From Pseudomonadota bacterium (lineage in GTDB: Bacteria; Pseudomonadota; Alphaproteobacteria; UBA2136; JAPKEQ01): DNA of 64,000 bases. The stretch lies in assembly GCA_036141575.1 (NCBI GenBank), contig JAYZXF010000008.1:1-64000 (forward strand), in the 5' to 3' direction. Positions 51,964 through 59,610 of this stretch are shown one piece after another. Within the stretch, counting starts at the first letter, position 1. Each line of letters starts with the position of its first letter. Below the pieces are notes generated by a model that saw nothing but the letters and a program-made list of their open reading frames with translations, was not told the DNA's origin and searched no databases. The translations under genes were made by a program, and so were the position numbers.

Positions 51964-52677
51964 ATGAAAGCTTGGCTTTGGAGCGCAGCGATTGTTGGTG
52001 GTCTTGGTGCTTATGCACTAACACAAGGTGCACCTGTTACGTCTGCGCATGCTGAAACAGATATGGATGCAGCAATTGAAAACTTTATTAAAAATAACCC
52101 AGAGCTACTTGCAAATACGCTCCAACGTTACACAATGAAAAAAGGTCTAGAGGATGCACATAAAGCTGCAGCTGTTGACCCTTCAATTGGCCCTAAAGAT
52201 GCCAAAGTTGTGATGATTGAGTTTGGTGATTACCGTTGTGGGTACTGCCGTCGTGTTCAAGATACTCTAAAAGAGCTTCGTGCGGAGTACAAAGACCGTG
52301 TTCTATTTACATACAAAGCATTCCCGATTTTGAGTGAAGAATCTTACAATGCAGCGCTTGCAGTAAGTGCAGCACATCTGCAAGGTAAGTTCTGGGAATA
52401 CAATAGCAAGATTTGGGATGGCCAGAGCCGTCTAGGGGAAGAGCTTTACATAGAAGCTGCTGAAGCTGTAGGCCTTTATATTGAAAATTTAAAAAAAGAT
52501 CGTGAGTCTGATTAAATTAAACAGCGTATCGATTATTCTTCTGCGCTGGCCCACAAACACGGCGGTAGTGGAACACCATTCTTCCTGATTAATGGTGTAG
52601 GTGTTTCAGGGGCGCAGCCAATTGACTCATTTAAATCAATGTTAGATGAGATGCTAGAAAAGTATAGTGATATATAA
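51964..52677 (+). pseudogene. DsbA-family thiol oxidoreductase interrupted by an in-frame TAA
   Basis: The first open part (51964-52515, 183 codons) gives an N-terminal helix/signal, a short helical region and a thioredoxin fold with active site Cys92-Gly-Tyr-Cys95 (FGDYRCGYCRRV). The stop TAA at 52513-52515 is followed in the same frame by 53 codons that complete the fold: IKQRIDYSSALAHKHGGSG, then TPFFLINGVGVSGAQP with the essential cis-Pro, and a final helix, ending at 52677. So one codon separates a full Com1/DsbA-like protein of about 237 residues from a truncated one lacking the cis-Pro loop. Nonsense mutation, sequencing error or readthrough are all possible; no frameshift is involved. 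Confidence 0.8.
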
Positions 52678-52713
52678 ATTGCTCCAGCATACATTTAAGG
52701 AAAGGAAGGTTCT

Positions 52714-53535
52714 ATGAGACCTTCCTTTCCTTTGTTTTTACTTGCGGGTGTTTTGCTTGTTGTGATGGCTGCCATGCAGATCGCAACAATGCTGAACCCA
52801 GGCTGGAATGTTCCAACACCTGAGATTGGGCCTTTAGGGTTTGATCGTATGGTGGAAACACATCCTATTACTGTGCGTAAAAATAAAGAGCAGGCCATGC
52901 TTGCCCAGCAGAAATTGGGTGTAACACCTGATGTTGAGCACTCTATGAAAGAGTATGATCCTGCAGCGGTTTCTGCAGCTGTTGAACCACGTTATTTGAC
53001 GGAACGTGTCAATCTCACTGTTGAGAGTTTTAACCCACTTGTAGGCCGTGGCGGAAGTGCTGCACAAATTGTCATTTTCACAGATGTGGATTGTTTGGAT
53101 TGTAGGTTGCGTTTAAAGCAGTTTATGGAACAAGTTGATATTTATCGTGATGCCTCAAGGTTTGTATTGAAATTCTTACCTCAAGAAACAGATGAGTTTC
53201 GAGGGGGAATCTTTATGCAAATGGCATGGAATGGTGGCGTGTTTCAGCGCTTCTTCCCTATGATTCTAAACCATAAAGGTGATCTTCTTCCTGGGGATTA
53301 CGTCAAGTACCTTGAAGAGGCTGGGCTGGACCTTGCAGCACAGCGCGTGATGATGTCTGAGCGTATGAGTCTAATGATTCGTGATTTGCAAAAGGATATT
53401 CATTTGGCTGAAGCTGTGAAAGTGCGCCGCCCGAATGCGTACTTTTTGAATGGTCGTCGTTTAGGTACACAAACTTACCCGCTTAAAGATGCGGATAAGT
53501 TTATTTTATCAGTACTATCTGGAAATTCTTTTTAA
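52714..53535 (+). CDS. Membrane-anchored thioredoxin-fold protein (DsbA/DsbG-like) with CLDC active site
   Basis: 273 residues. N-terminal membrane anchor (about 5-27), a linker region to about residue 115, then a thioredoxin-like domain with Cys127-Leu-Asp-Cys130 (IFTDVDCLDCRLRLKQFM), a helical insertion, and a probable cis-Pro in RRPNAYFLNGRRLG. It follows the interrupted DsbA-like gene by 36 bases, so both probably served disulfide formation or repair in the periplasm. AAGGAAGG precedes the start. Confidence 0.75.
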   Translation: MRPSFPLFLLAGVLLVVMAAMQIATMLNPGWNVPTPEIGPLGFDRMVETHPITVRKNKEQAMLAQQKLGVTPDVEHSMKEYDPAAVSAAVEPRYLTERVNLTVESFNPLVGRGGSAAQIVIFTDVDCLDCRLRLKQFMEQVDIYRDASRFVLKFLPQETDEFRGGIFMQMAWNGGVFQRFFPMILNHKGDLLPGDYVKYLEEAGLDLAAQRVMMSERMSLMIRDLQKDIHLAEAVKVRRPNAYFLNGRRLGTQTYPLKDADKFILSVLSGNSF

Positions 53536-53538
53536 GAT

Positions 53539-53709
53539 CTACTTTTTAAGTTTGAATACGTGACTGCAGTAAGGGCAGACAACAGTGTTTTCGTCACCCA
53601 TGTTGAGGTAAACACGAGGGTGCTTGCTAAATTCAGGACCGTCACAGTGAACTTTTTTTGTTGTTACTTCAGTTACGTCTTTATTTGTTGCTTTAATTGG
53701 TTCAGCCAT
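53539..53709 (-). CDS. Zinc-finger protein of the NDUFS6/zf-CHCC type
   Basis: 56 residues from ATG at 53709, with AGGAAT upstream. Zinc ligands Cys22, His30, Cys45 and Cys48 in VHCDGPEFSKHPRVYLNM and VVCPYCSHVF. This small protein is widespread in alphaproteobacteria and related to the mitochondrial complex I accessory subunit NDUFS6. Converges with the thioredoxin-fold gene, three bases apart. Confidence 0.9.
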   Translation of the reverse strand: MAEPIKATNKDVTEVTTKKVHCDGPEFSKHPRVYLNMGDENTVVCPYCSHVFKLKK

Positions 53710-53730
53710 ATCTTTATTCCTCATTATTGG

Positions 53731-53807
53731 TGGTGCGCCCTAAGGGAGTCGAACCCATGACCTCAGGCACCGGAAGCCTACGCTCTATCCAGCTGAGCTA
53801 AGGGCGC
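53731..53807 (-). tRNA. tRNA-Arg (anticodon CCG)
   Basis: 77 bases with encoded CCA. On the minus strand: acceptor GCGCCCT/AGGGCGC, D stem GCTC/GAGC, anticodon stem TAGGC/GCCTG with loop TTCCGGT (anticodon CCG, reads CGG), T arm ending GGGTTCGACTCCC. All stems pair. Confidence 0.96.
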
Positions 53808-53817
53808 GCACGGTTTC

Positions 53818-53846
53818 AATATGCCGAATCAGATTCTTTTACTCAA
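53818..53846 (-). promoter_or_regulatory. Probable tRNA-Arg promoter
   Basis: Minus strand: -35 TTGAGT (53841-53846), 17-base spacer, -10 CATATT (53818-53823), ten bases before the tRNA 5' end. Confidence 0.5.
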
Positions 53847-53897
53847 GTTTTTTGTGTCCTGTGCTATCCTGCTAGCCGCAGCTTAAGGAGAAGAAAA

Positions 53898-54872
53898 ATG
53901 ATGAGAGACTTTGCGACAGGACTATACCCACTTTCTGAACCATTTAAGGTTGGGTATTTAGATGTAGGTGAGGGGCATAAAATCTATTACACCCAGTCAG
54001 GCAATAAAGATGGTCTTCCTGTTATTGTGTTCCATGGTGGCCCTGGTAGTCAGAGCAAGCCTAAGCATGCGCAAATTTTTAATCCTGAAAAGTATCATGT
54101 TATTCAGTTTGATCAGCGTGGCTGTGGGGAGAGCTTGCCATCTGGTGAGTTGGAGAATAACTCAACAGATCGTCTGCTTGCTGATGCAGAAAAGCTTCGT
54201 GAACATCTTGGCTTTGATAAGTGGCATGTATATGGCAGTAGTTGGGGCAGTACACTTGCGCTCCTTTATGCGCAAACATATACAAGTGTGAGCGATTCTC
54301 TTGTGATTTCTGCTGTCTTTTTAGCAGATAAGTTTTCAAGCAAATGGATGAACGGCGAAGGGCAAAACTATATTTACCCTGCGGAGTATGAAGAATTTCG
54401 ATCTGTTGTACTAAAGGGTGGTGAAGGGTGCACAAGGCAGGCTGTCATTGATGGTCTCTTAAATGGGGGGCAGGCCCGTCAGGTTGAGGTGAGTAATGCG
54501 TTTAGTAAATGGCACCTTTGTGGTATGAACATGGAAGCTAGTGACTTTGATCCTGAAATGATGGAAGAGGAAGATGTGCTTGCGGGTGTGACAATGAACC
54601 GTTTGTTTGCGCATTATGATCAGAACGACTTCTTTATTGAAGAAGGCCAAATTCTGCGTGATATGGATAAGCTGAAAAATGTACAAGGTTTTGTGGTTCA
54701 GGGTCGCTTTGACATGTGCTGCCCACCAAAGGCTGCTTTTGATGTTTCAAAGGCTTGGCATGGGGGCACGTTAGTAGAAGTTCAAGCGGCATCTCATAGC
54801 ACGGGGGCGCCGCACTTTAGCCAAGCTATTGTAAATGCAACAGATATTATTGCAGATAGGTTCTCAAAGTAA
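53898..54872 (+). CDS. pip: Prolyl aminopeptidase (proline iminopeptidase)
   Basis: 324 residues, alpha/beta hydrolase. Releases N-terminal Pro from peptides. Oxyanion motif HGGPGSQSKP, FDQRGCGES, nucleophile Ser115 in GSSWGSTLAL, acid Asp in VQGRFDMCCPP, and the C-terminal His in ASHSTGAPHF. AAGGAG lies before ATGATG; start at the first is assumed. Cytoplasmic (no signal). Single gene between tRNA-Arg and dksA. Confidence 0.95.
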   Translation: MMRDFATGLYPLSEPFKVGYLDVGEGHKIYYTQSGNKDGLPVIVFHGGPGSQSKPKHAQIFNPEKYHVIQFDQRGCGESLPSGELENNSTDRLLADAEKLREHLGFDKWHVYGSSWGSTLALLYAQTYTSVSDSLVISAVFLADKFSSKWMNGEGQNYIYPAEYEEFRSVVLKGGEGCTRQAVIDGLLNGGQARQVEVSNAFSKWHLCGMNMEASDFDPEMMEEEDVLAGVTMNRLFAHYDQNDFFIEEGQILRDMDKLKNVQGFVVQGRFDMCCPPKAAFDVSKAWHGGTLVEVQAASHSTGAPHFSQAIVNATDIIADRFSK

Positions 54873-54962
54873 AATCACTCTTTATACTCGCCTAAGGTAA
54901 AGAGTTGCGCTAAAATAGCGCCACTAATAATAAGAAGCCCGAACTTTAAGAAAGGGAAACAC

Positions 54963-55400
54963 ATGGCTGAAGCCGCAGCAAAAGCAACTGAAAAAGAATA
55001 CCCAGAAGGTTACACGCCAACTGAAGACGAGGAGTACATGGGTGCTCGTCAGTCGGCATTTTTTAGAGATATGCTCCTAAAGTGGCGTGAAGAGCTTTTG
55101 AAAGAGTCTGAAGAGACAATGAAAGAGCTTCAAAATAACAGCACGATTGAGTCTGATCTTAACGACCAAGCTTCTCTTGAATACGAGCAAACCCTTGAAC
55201 TACGTACACGTGATCGTGAGCGTAAGCTCATCAACAAGATTGATGAAGCGCTTGAGCGTATTGAGGATGGTGAATTTGGCTACTGCGAAGAAACGGGTGA
55301 TCCAATTGGTATTGGTCGTTTGATGGCGCGTCCGATTGCGACACTTTGCATTGAGGCAAAACGCCGCCAAGAGAAAAAAGAGAGCGGGTATGCCGGTTAA
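54963..55400 (+). CDS. dksA: RNA polymerase-binding factor DksA with a reduced zinc finger
   Basis: 145 residues. Coiled-coil domain (about 32-105) whose tip keeps Asp68-X-Ala70, needed to act in the polymerase secondary channel with ppGpp. The globular finger, normally four Cys, has Cys108, Thr111, Cys129 and Ala132 ([11 protein letters not shown] ... [12 protein letters not shown]), so zinc cannot be bound in the usual way. First of a run of overlapping genes reaching the phosphomannomutase-like gene. Confidence 0.95.
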   Translation: MAEAAAKATEKEYPEGYTPTEDEEYMGARQSAFFRDMLLKWREELLKESEETMKELQNNSTIESDLNDQASLEYEQTLELRTRDRERKLINKIDEALERIEDGEFGYCEETGDPIGIGRLMARPIATLCIEAKRRQEKKESGYAG

Positions 55401-55602
55401 GTCTTCCTCTCGGAAGGTTCACGGTGTCGACGGGAAGCTTCTTGAGCTCCTTGTTTGTCCGCAAACAGGAGGTAGGCTTCAATATGACTCAAAAAACAAT
55501 CGTCTTATAAGTCCTTCAGCAGGTTGCGCTTATCCTATAAGGGATGGCGTGCCTGTTATGTTGATTGAAGAATCTGAACCTTGGCAAAAAGGGAAAAAGT
55601 AA
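55390..55602 (+). CDS. Trm112-family (UPF0434/YcaR) protein
   Basis: 70 residues from ATG at 55390, overlapping dksA by 11 bases. Seen: [17 protein letters not shown], the short zinc-ribbon-like module of this family (here only one Cys in the first knuckle and one in [15 protein letters not shown]). Trm112 relatives activate methyltransferases. The next gene starts on its stop (TAATG). Confidence 0.88.
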   Translation: MPVKSSSRKVHGVDGKLLELLVCPQTGGRLQYDSKNNRLISPSAGCAYPIRDGVPVMLIEESEPWQKGKK

Positions 55603-55982
55603 TGATGGCACCAACAAGTTTGACAGTGACAGCTGATAAGAAAACATTGAGGGTCGGTTTTGATGGTATGGGAGAGGTTGCTCTCCCTTCTGAGCTTTTA
55701 CGGGTGGAAAGTCCATCTGCAGAAGTGCGTGGCCATGGCGTTGGCCAAAAGCGCCTTGTTTACGGGAAGAAGAACGTGAAAATTTTGAATGTTTTGCCTG
55801 TTGGTCAATATGCGGTGAAACTCGTGTTTGACGACGGTCATGATACTGGGATTTACACATGGGATTTTCTGCATGAGATGGCAGAAAACAATGTTGCGAT
55901 GATGGATACGTATCTGGCAAACCTTAAAGAGCACAAGTTGCCACGTGTGCAAGGATGTGGGGAGGGTTGCGGATGCGTTTAA
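55602..55982 (+). CDS. DUF971 (gamma-butyrobetaine hydroxylase N-terminal-like) protein
   Basis: 126 residues. Single DUF971 domain: LRVGFDGMGEVALPSELLRVESPSAEV, VLPVGQYAVKLVFDDGHDTGIYTWDFL. The tail CGEGCGC gives three Cys in six residues. Such proteins are common in alphaproteobacteria and have been connected to iron-sulfur cluster carriers. Overlaps both neighbours (TAATG at the start; ten bases at the end). Confidence 0.88.
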   Translation: MMAPTSLTVTADKKTLRVGFDGMGEVALPSELLRVESPSAEVRGHGVGQKRLVYGKKNVKILNVLPVGQYAVKLVFDDGHDTGIYTWDFLHEMAENNVAMMDTYLANLKEHKLPRVQGCGEGCGCV

Positions 55983-56404
55983 TTCTTGCTCTTTCTTTGT
56001 TTGTATCGGTACCTGCATTTGCAGAAATTGATGTACGTGCTGCATGGTTGAAGCCATCAGAACATGGTTTGAGCGGTGTGGTTTCAATGGATCTCCTTAA
56101 TATGGGTGATAAAGATTTAACGCTTGTTGGGGCGTCTATTCCTGCGGGGAGAGAAGCAAGCCTTCAAAGAACAGAGCTTGGCGCATTTGGGCGCCGTATG
56201 CTTGAGCCTGTTTCTGAGGTGAAAATTCCAACGAATTCTTTTGTGAGCATGAATGAGAATGGTTTACATATTATGCTTCAAGGTGTAAAAGACGCCTTAA
56301 CAATTGGTGCAGAAGTGCCTGTGACACTTGAGTTTAAAAATGCACCAGCACAAACAGTGCGCATTCCAATTCTTGGACGCGCGCCTGATGAAAGGGACAT
56401 GTAA
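55973..56404 (+). CDS. PCuAC-like periplasmic copper chaperone
   Basis: 143 residues from ATG at 55973. Signal peptide (about 1-17, ending AFA), then the PCuAC (DUF461) domain: VRAAWLKPSEHGLSG, a Gly/Asp turn MGDKDLTLVGASIPAG and LHIMLQGVKDALTIG with the typical His-X-Met-like HIM. The first copper motif (H-X-M upstream) is not evident, so copper affinity may differ. PCuAC delivers copper to the CuA site of cytochrome oxidase in relatives. Confidence 0.78.
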   Translation: MRLILALSLFVSVPAFAEIDVRAAWLKPSEHGLSGVVSMDLLNMGDKDLTLVGASIPAGREASLQRTELGAFGRRMLEPVSEVKIPTNSFVSMNENGLHIMLQGVKDALTIGAEVPVTLEFKNAPAQTVRIPILGRAPDERDM

Positions 56405-57123
56405 TGATGTACGTATTTGATGTGGACAACACGCTTGTTCAGTCTAGCTTTACAATGACAGATGAAATGGCGGCTCTTTTTAAAGAGTATGTGGGCGATA
56501 ACCCATACGTATTTGCATCTGGAAGTGATTTGAAGAAGATGAAAACGCAAATTCCTGCTGATCTTTTAGAGGGCGCTTATGCGCTTTTTCCTGTTATGGG
56601 TGGTGAAATGTGGGTGAATGGTGAAATGAAATACCAGCGCACATTTACATGGCCTGAAGGTTTGAAATCTATGCTGGAAAGCCAGCTTGAAGCGAGTAAG
56701 TATGAAGTACGTACGGGAGATCACATTCAAGACCGCACAACAATGGTGTGTTTTTCAACGGTTGGTAAGAACGCCAACCCAGAAGAGCGTGCAGCTTATG
56801 TAGAATTTGAAGATATAGCACAAGAACGTACACATATTGCAGATGAATTGCGCCGTGCGTTCCCAGAGCTTTCAATTACAATCGGTGGCCAGATTTCTAT
56901 CGATATTTCTGAAGAGGGGAATGATAAAGGCCAGATCTTAAACGTGCTACGTAAAGAATACCAAGGCCCTATTACATTCTTTGGTGATAAAATTTATGAA
57001 GGCGGAAATGACTTTCCATTTGCTGTTGAACTTGAAAAAGAAACGGGGAACACAGTTGTAAAAGTAAATAGCTGGCTAGATACACGTGATCTGTTTTCAA
57101 GTGCAATGGTTAAGGTAGCTTAA
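56404..57123 (+). CDS. HAD-family phosphatase like eukaryotic-type phosphomannomutase
   Basis: 239 residues. HAD catalytic motif FDVDNTLV (Asp6, Asp8), cap region with MVCFSTVGKNANPEERAAYVEFE and IGGQISIDISEEGNDKGQIL, and the closing FFGDKIYEGGNDFPFA. These correspond to the mannose-phosphate-binding blocks of alpha-PMM (PMM1/PMM2), rarely found in bacteria; the usual FDVFPxGWDK reads ISIDISEEGNDK, so phosphatase or mutase action on another sugar phosphate is possible. TAATG overlap with the upstream gene. Confidence 0.8.
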   Translation: MMYVFDVDNTLVQSSFTMTDEMAALFKEYVGDNPYVFASGSDLKKMKTQIPADLLEGAYALFPVMGGEMWVNGEMKYQRTFTWPEGLKSMLESQLEASKYEVRTGDHIQDRTTMVCFSTVGKNANPEERAAYVEFEDIAQERTHIADELRRAFPELSITIGGQISIDISEEGNDKGQILNVLRKEYQGPITFFGDKIYEGGNDFPFAVELEKETGNTVVKVNSWLDTRDLFSSAMVKVA

Positions 57124-57131
57124 GGAGCTTT

Positions 57132-58034
57132 ATGGCAGAAACAATTATCTCAGCAAAGGGCCTGCAAAAATCATTCGGTGATTTTAAAGCTGTGCGCGGT
57201 ATCGACTTTGAAATTGAGTCGGGTACATGTGTTGGGTTGCTTGGGCCAAACGGTGCAGGTAAAACAACCACGATGCGTATGCTTATGGGGCTGTCTGGTG
57301 TTTCTGGTGGTGAACTATCTGTGCTGGGTAAAAAGCCTGAAGACTTAAACCGTGAAGAGAAGTCTCGTATTGGCCTTGTGCCACAAATGGATAATTTGGA
57401 TACGGATGTTTCTGTAACTGAAAACTTAGAAATTTACGGTCGCTTTTATGGTGTAGAGTGGGAAGAGTTGAATAAGCGCGTACCGCAACTTCTTAAATTT
57501 ATGCAACTCTCAGATAAATCGCATGCTCGTGTAAACCAATTGTCTGGTGGTATGAAGCGTCGTTTGGTCATTGCGCGCGCTCTGATTTCTAACCCTGAAA
57601 TTGTTTACTTGGATGAGCCAACAACAGGCCTTGACCCTCAAGTGCGTGTTCTCATTTGGAAACAAATTCTATCGCTGAAATCTCAGGGTAAAACACTGCT
57701 GCTTACAACGCACTACATGGATGAAGCACAGCGTTTGTGTGACCGCATCATTATTATTGATGAAGGTAAAGTGCTTGATGATGACACGCCAAAGAACCTG
57801 ATTAAAAAGCATGTGAGTACGCATGTGGTTGAAGTGCCAAAAGCAGAGCTAAGTACATTTAAAACGTATGACGCTGACCAAGAAGATATTGGTGATGCTG
57901 TTCTTCTTTATGTGGATAAAATTGAGCCGTATGTGGCGCAAATTAAAAACCATCCGGGTGTCTTTTACCGTCCGGCAAACCTAGAGGATGTCTTCTTGCG
58001 TCTTACAGGCCGTTCATTAAGGGAGGGTGCATAA
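57132..58034 (+). CDS. ABC-2 exporter ATP-binding protein (NodI-like)
   Basis: 300 residues. Walker A GPNGAGKT, Q-loop in LVPQMDNLDTDVSVTENL, signature QLSGGMKRRL, Walker B IVYLDEPTTGLDP, H-loop in LTTHYMDEAQRL, then a C-terminal DUF4162-like domain. The LDTDVSVTENL and HYMDEA blocks are typical of NodI/daunorubicin-type exporters. AAGGAGC before ATG. Overlaps the permease gene (TAATG). Confidence 0.93.
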   Translation: MAETIISAKGLQKSFGDFKAVRGIDFEIESGTCVGLLGPNGAGKTTTMRMLMGLSGVSGGELSVLGKKPEDLNREEKSRIGLVPQMDNLDTDVSVTENLEIYGRFYGVEWEELNKRVPQLLKFMQLSDKSHARVNQLSGGMKRRLVIARALISNPEIVYLDEPTTGLDPQVRVLIWKQILSLKSQGKTLLLTTHYMDEAQRLCDRIIIIDEGKVLDDDTPKNLIKKHVSTHVVEVPKAELSTFKTYDADQEDIGDAVLLYVDKIEPYVAQIKNHPGVFYRPANLEDVFLRLTGRSLREGA

Positions 58035-58807
58035 TGCGAGACTTTATGTTGGTAGCAAAGACGCTTCTGCGTCGTAACTTCCTTGTCAATTACAGTACAA
58101 AGTGGACAACGCTTGCCAATAACCTTGGTAACCCGATTTTGTTCCTGTTTGCATTTGGTTATGGCCTTGGCGCGGTGATTGATGAAATGGGTGATGTGCC
58201 ATACATTGCCTTTGTTGTGCCGGGAATGATTGCTTATGCAACGATGTTTACAGCCTCTTTTGAGGCAACAATTGGTGCGTTTAGCCGTTTTCAGTTCCTT
58301 AAAACATGGGATGCGATTCTGGCAACGCCTGTGCGTTTGAATCAGCTTCTTATGGCTGAGATTCTTTGGGGCGCACTTAAGGGTGTGTTTGCGGGAGCAT
58401 GTGTATTTATTGTCGGTCTCGCTGTGGGCGGTGTGATCGATTTTGCTCAAGTTTGGCTTCTACTACCTATCTGTCTTTTGGCAAGTGCCTGCTTTATGAC
58501 ATGTGGTTTGGTGGCGACAGCCTATGCGCGTTGGTATGATTCGTTTAGCTATTTCTTTACGTTTTGGGTGTCACCAATGTTTATGTTCTGTGGCGTGTTC
58601 TTTAGTGTGGACCGCTTCCCTGAGTGGTTGCAGTGGTTTAGTTTCTTTCTGCCAATGACACCGTTTATTAATATGATTCGCCCGCTCACAACAGGCCTTC
58701 CAATTGATTGGGTGGAAATGGCGCTTAATGGTTTGTACCTTGTTGCGCTTACACTGTTTGCCTTCTGGGTGGCACACCGTAAAATTAAAAAACGTCTATT
58801 TGATTAA
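58034..58807 (+). CDS. ABC-2 exporter permease (NodJ-like)
   Basis: 257 residues, six hydrophobic segments. Seen: the N-terminal RNFLVNYSTKWTTLANNLGNP, FVVPGMIAYATMFTASFE, WDAILATPVRLNQLLMAEILWG and the GVFFSVDRFPEWLQWFSFFLPMTPFINMIRP block typical of NodJ/ABC-2 permeases. It forms an exporter with the preceding ATPase; the cargo (lipid, polysaccharide or drug) is not indicated. Confidence 0.92.
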   Translation: MRDFMLVAKTLLRRNFLVNYSTKWTTLANNLGNPILFLFAFGYGLGAVIDEMGDVPYIAFVVPGMIAYATMFTASFEATIGAFSRFQFLKTWDAILATPVRLNQLLMAEILWGALKGVFAGACVFIVGLAVGGVIDFAQVWLLLPICLLASACFMTCGLVATAYARWYDSFSYFFTFWVSPMFMFCGVFFSVDRFPEWLQWFSFFLPMTPFINMIRPLTTGLPIDWVEMALNGLYLVALTLFAFWVAHRKIKKRLFD

Positions 58808-58819
58808 GGCCATTTTGCA

Positions 58820-59530
58820 ATGAGAGAGATTATCTTCGATACGGAAACAACTGGAATGAGCCCGCAGGACGGCCACCGTATGGTGGAAATTGGTGCGATT
58901 GAGCTTATTGGTCGTGTGCCGTCTGGCAGAACCTATCACCAGTATATTAATCCTGAACGTGAAATTGATGCTGGTGCGATTCGTGTCCACGGGATTACCA
59001 ATGAGCGTGTTAAGGATGAGCCAACGTTTAAAGAAATCGCAGATGACTTTCTAGAGTTTATTGGTGACGCGGCACTTGTTGCCCATAATGCACCTTTCGA
59101 TATGAACTTTATGAACTTCCAGTATCAGGATATTGGTTACCCAGCACTTTCAAATGAAGTGATTGATACCATTCCAATGGCACGTAAGAAGTTCCCTGGT
59201 GCGCGTGTGAACTTGGATGCTTTGTGTAAACGTTTGGATGTTGATAACTCTGGCCGTACATTTCACGGAGCCCTTCTCGATAGTGAGCTTCTTGCGGAAG
59301 TGTACGTTCACCTAACGGGTGGTCTTCAAACGGGCCTTACATTTGAAGATGAAGGTTCTGATGAGGAAGAGGTGATTGATTTCGCGAATAAGGAAATCCT
59401 TAAAGCTTCATTTCAGGAACTTCGTACGTTTGCTGTGCCAGAGGCGGAGCAAAAAGCCCATGATGAGTTTGTAGAAAAATTTAAAGACTCTCTTTGGCAG
59501 CAAATCAAAGCGGGCAGTTCAGCCTCTTAA
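58820..59530 (+). CDS. dnaQ: DNA polymerase III epsilon subunit
   Basis: 236 residues. Proofreading 3'-5' exonuclease: Exo I FDTETTGMSP, Exo II AHNAPFDMNFMNFQ, Exo III HGALLDSELLAEVY. A C-terminal tail of about 50 residues would hold the polymerase-binding segment. Twelve bases after the ABC permease; followed by the CIRCE operators of hrcA. Confidence 0.96.
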   Translation: MREIIFDTETTGMSPQDGHRMVEIGAIELIGRVPSGRTYHQYINPEREIDAGAIRVHGITNERVKDEPTFKEIADDFLEFIGDAALVAHNAPFDMNFMNFQYQDIGYPALSNEVIDTIPMARKKFPGARVNLDALCKRLDVDNSGRTFHGALLDSELLAEVYVHLTGGLQTGLTFEDEGSDEEEVIDFANKEILKASFQELRTFAVPEAEQKAHDEFVEKFKDSLWQQIKAGSSAS

Positions 59531-59539
59531 GATACTGTT

Positions 59540-59566
59540 TTAGCAGTCCTTAAAAAAGAGTGCTAA
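59540..59566. promoter_or_regulatory. CIRCE operator 1 (HrcA-binding)
   Basis: TTAGCAGTC-N9-GAGTGCTAA: one mismatch to the consensus TTAGCACTC-N9-GAGTGCTAA. Lies 45 bases before the hrcA start. Confidence 0.9.
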
Positions 59567-59573
59567 AAACATC

Positions 59574-59600
59574 TTGGCAAACTCATATAAAGAGTGCTAA
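59574..59600. promoter_or_regulatory. CIRCE operator 2 (degenerate)
   Basis: TTGGCAAAC-N9-GAGTGCTAA: perfect right arm, six of nine in the left arm. Ends ten bases before the hrcA ATG, covering the translation-initiation region. Confidence 0.7.
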
Positions 59601-59610
59601 TATCCCTTCC

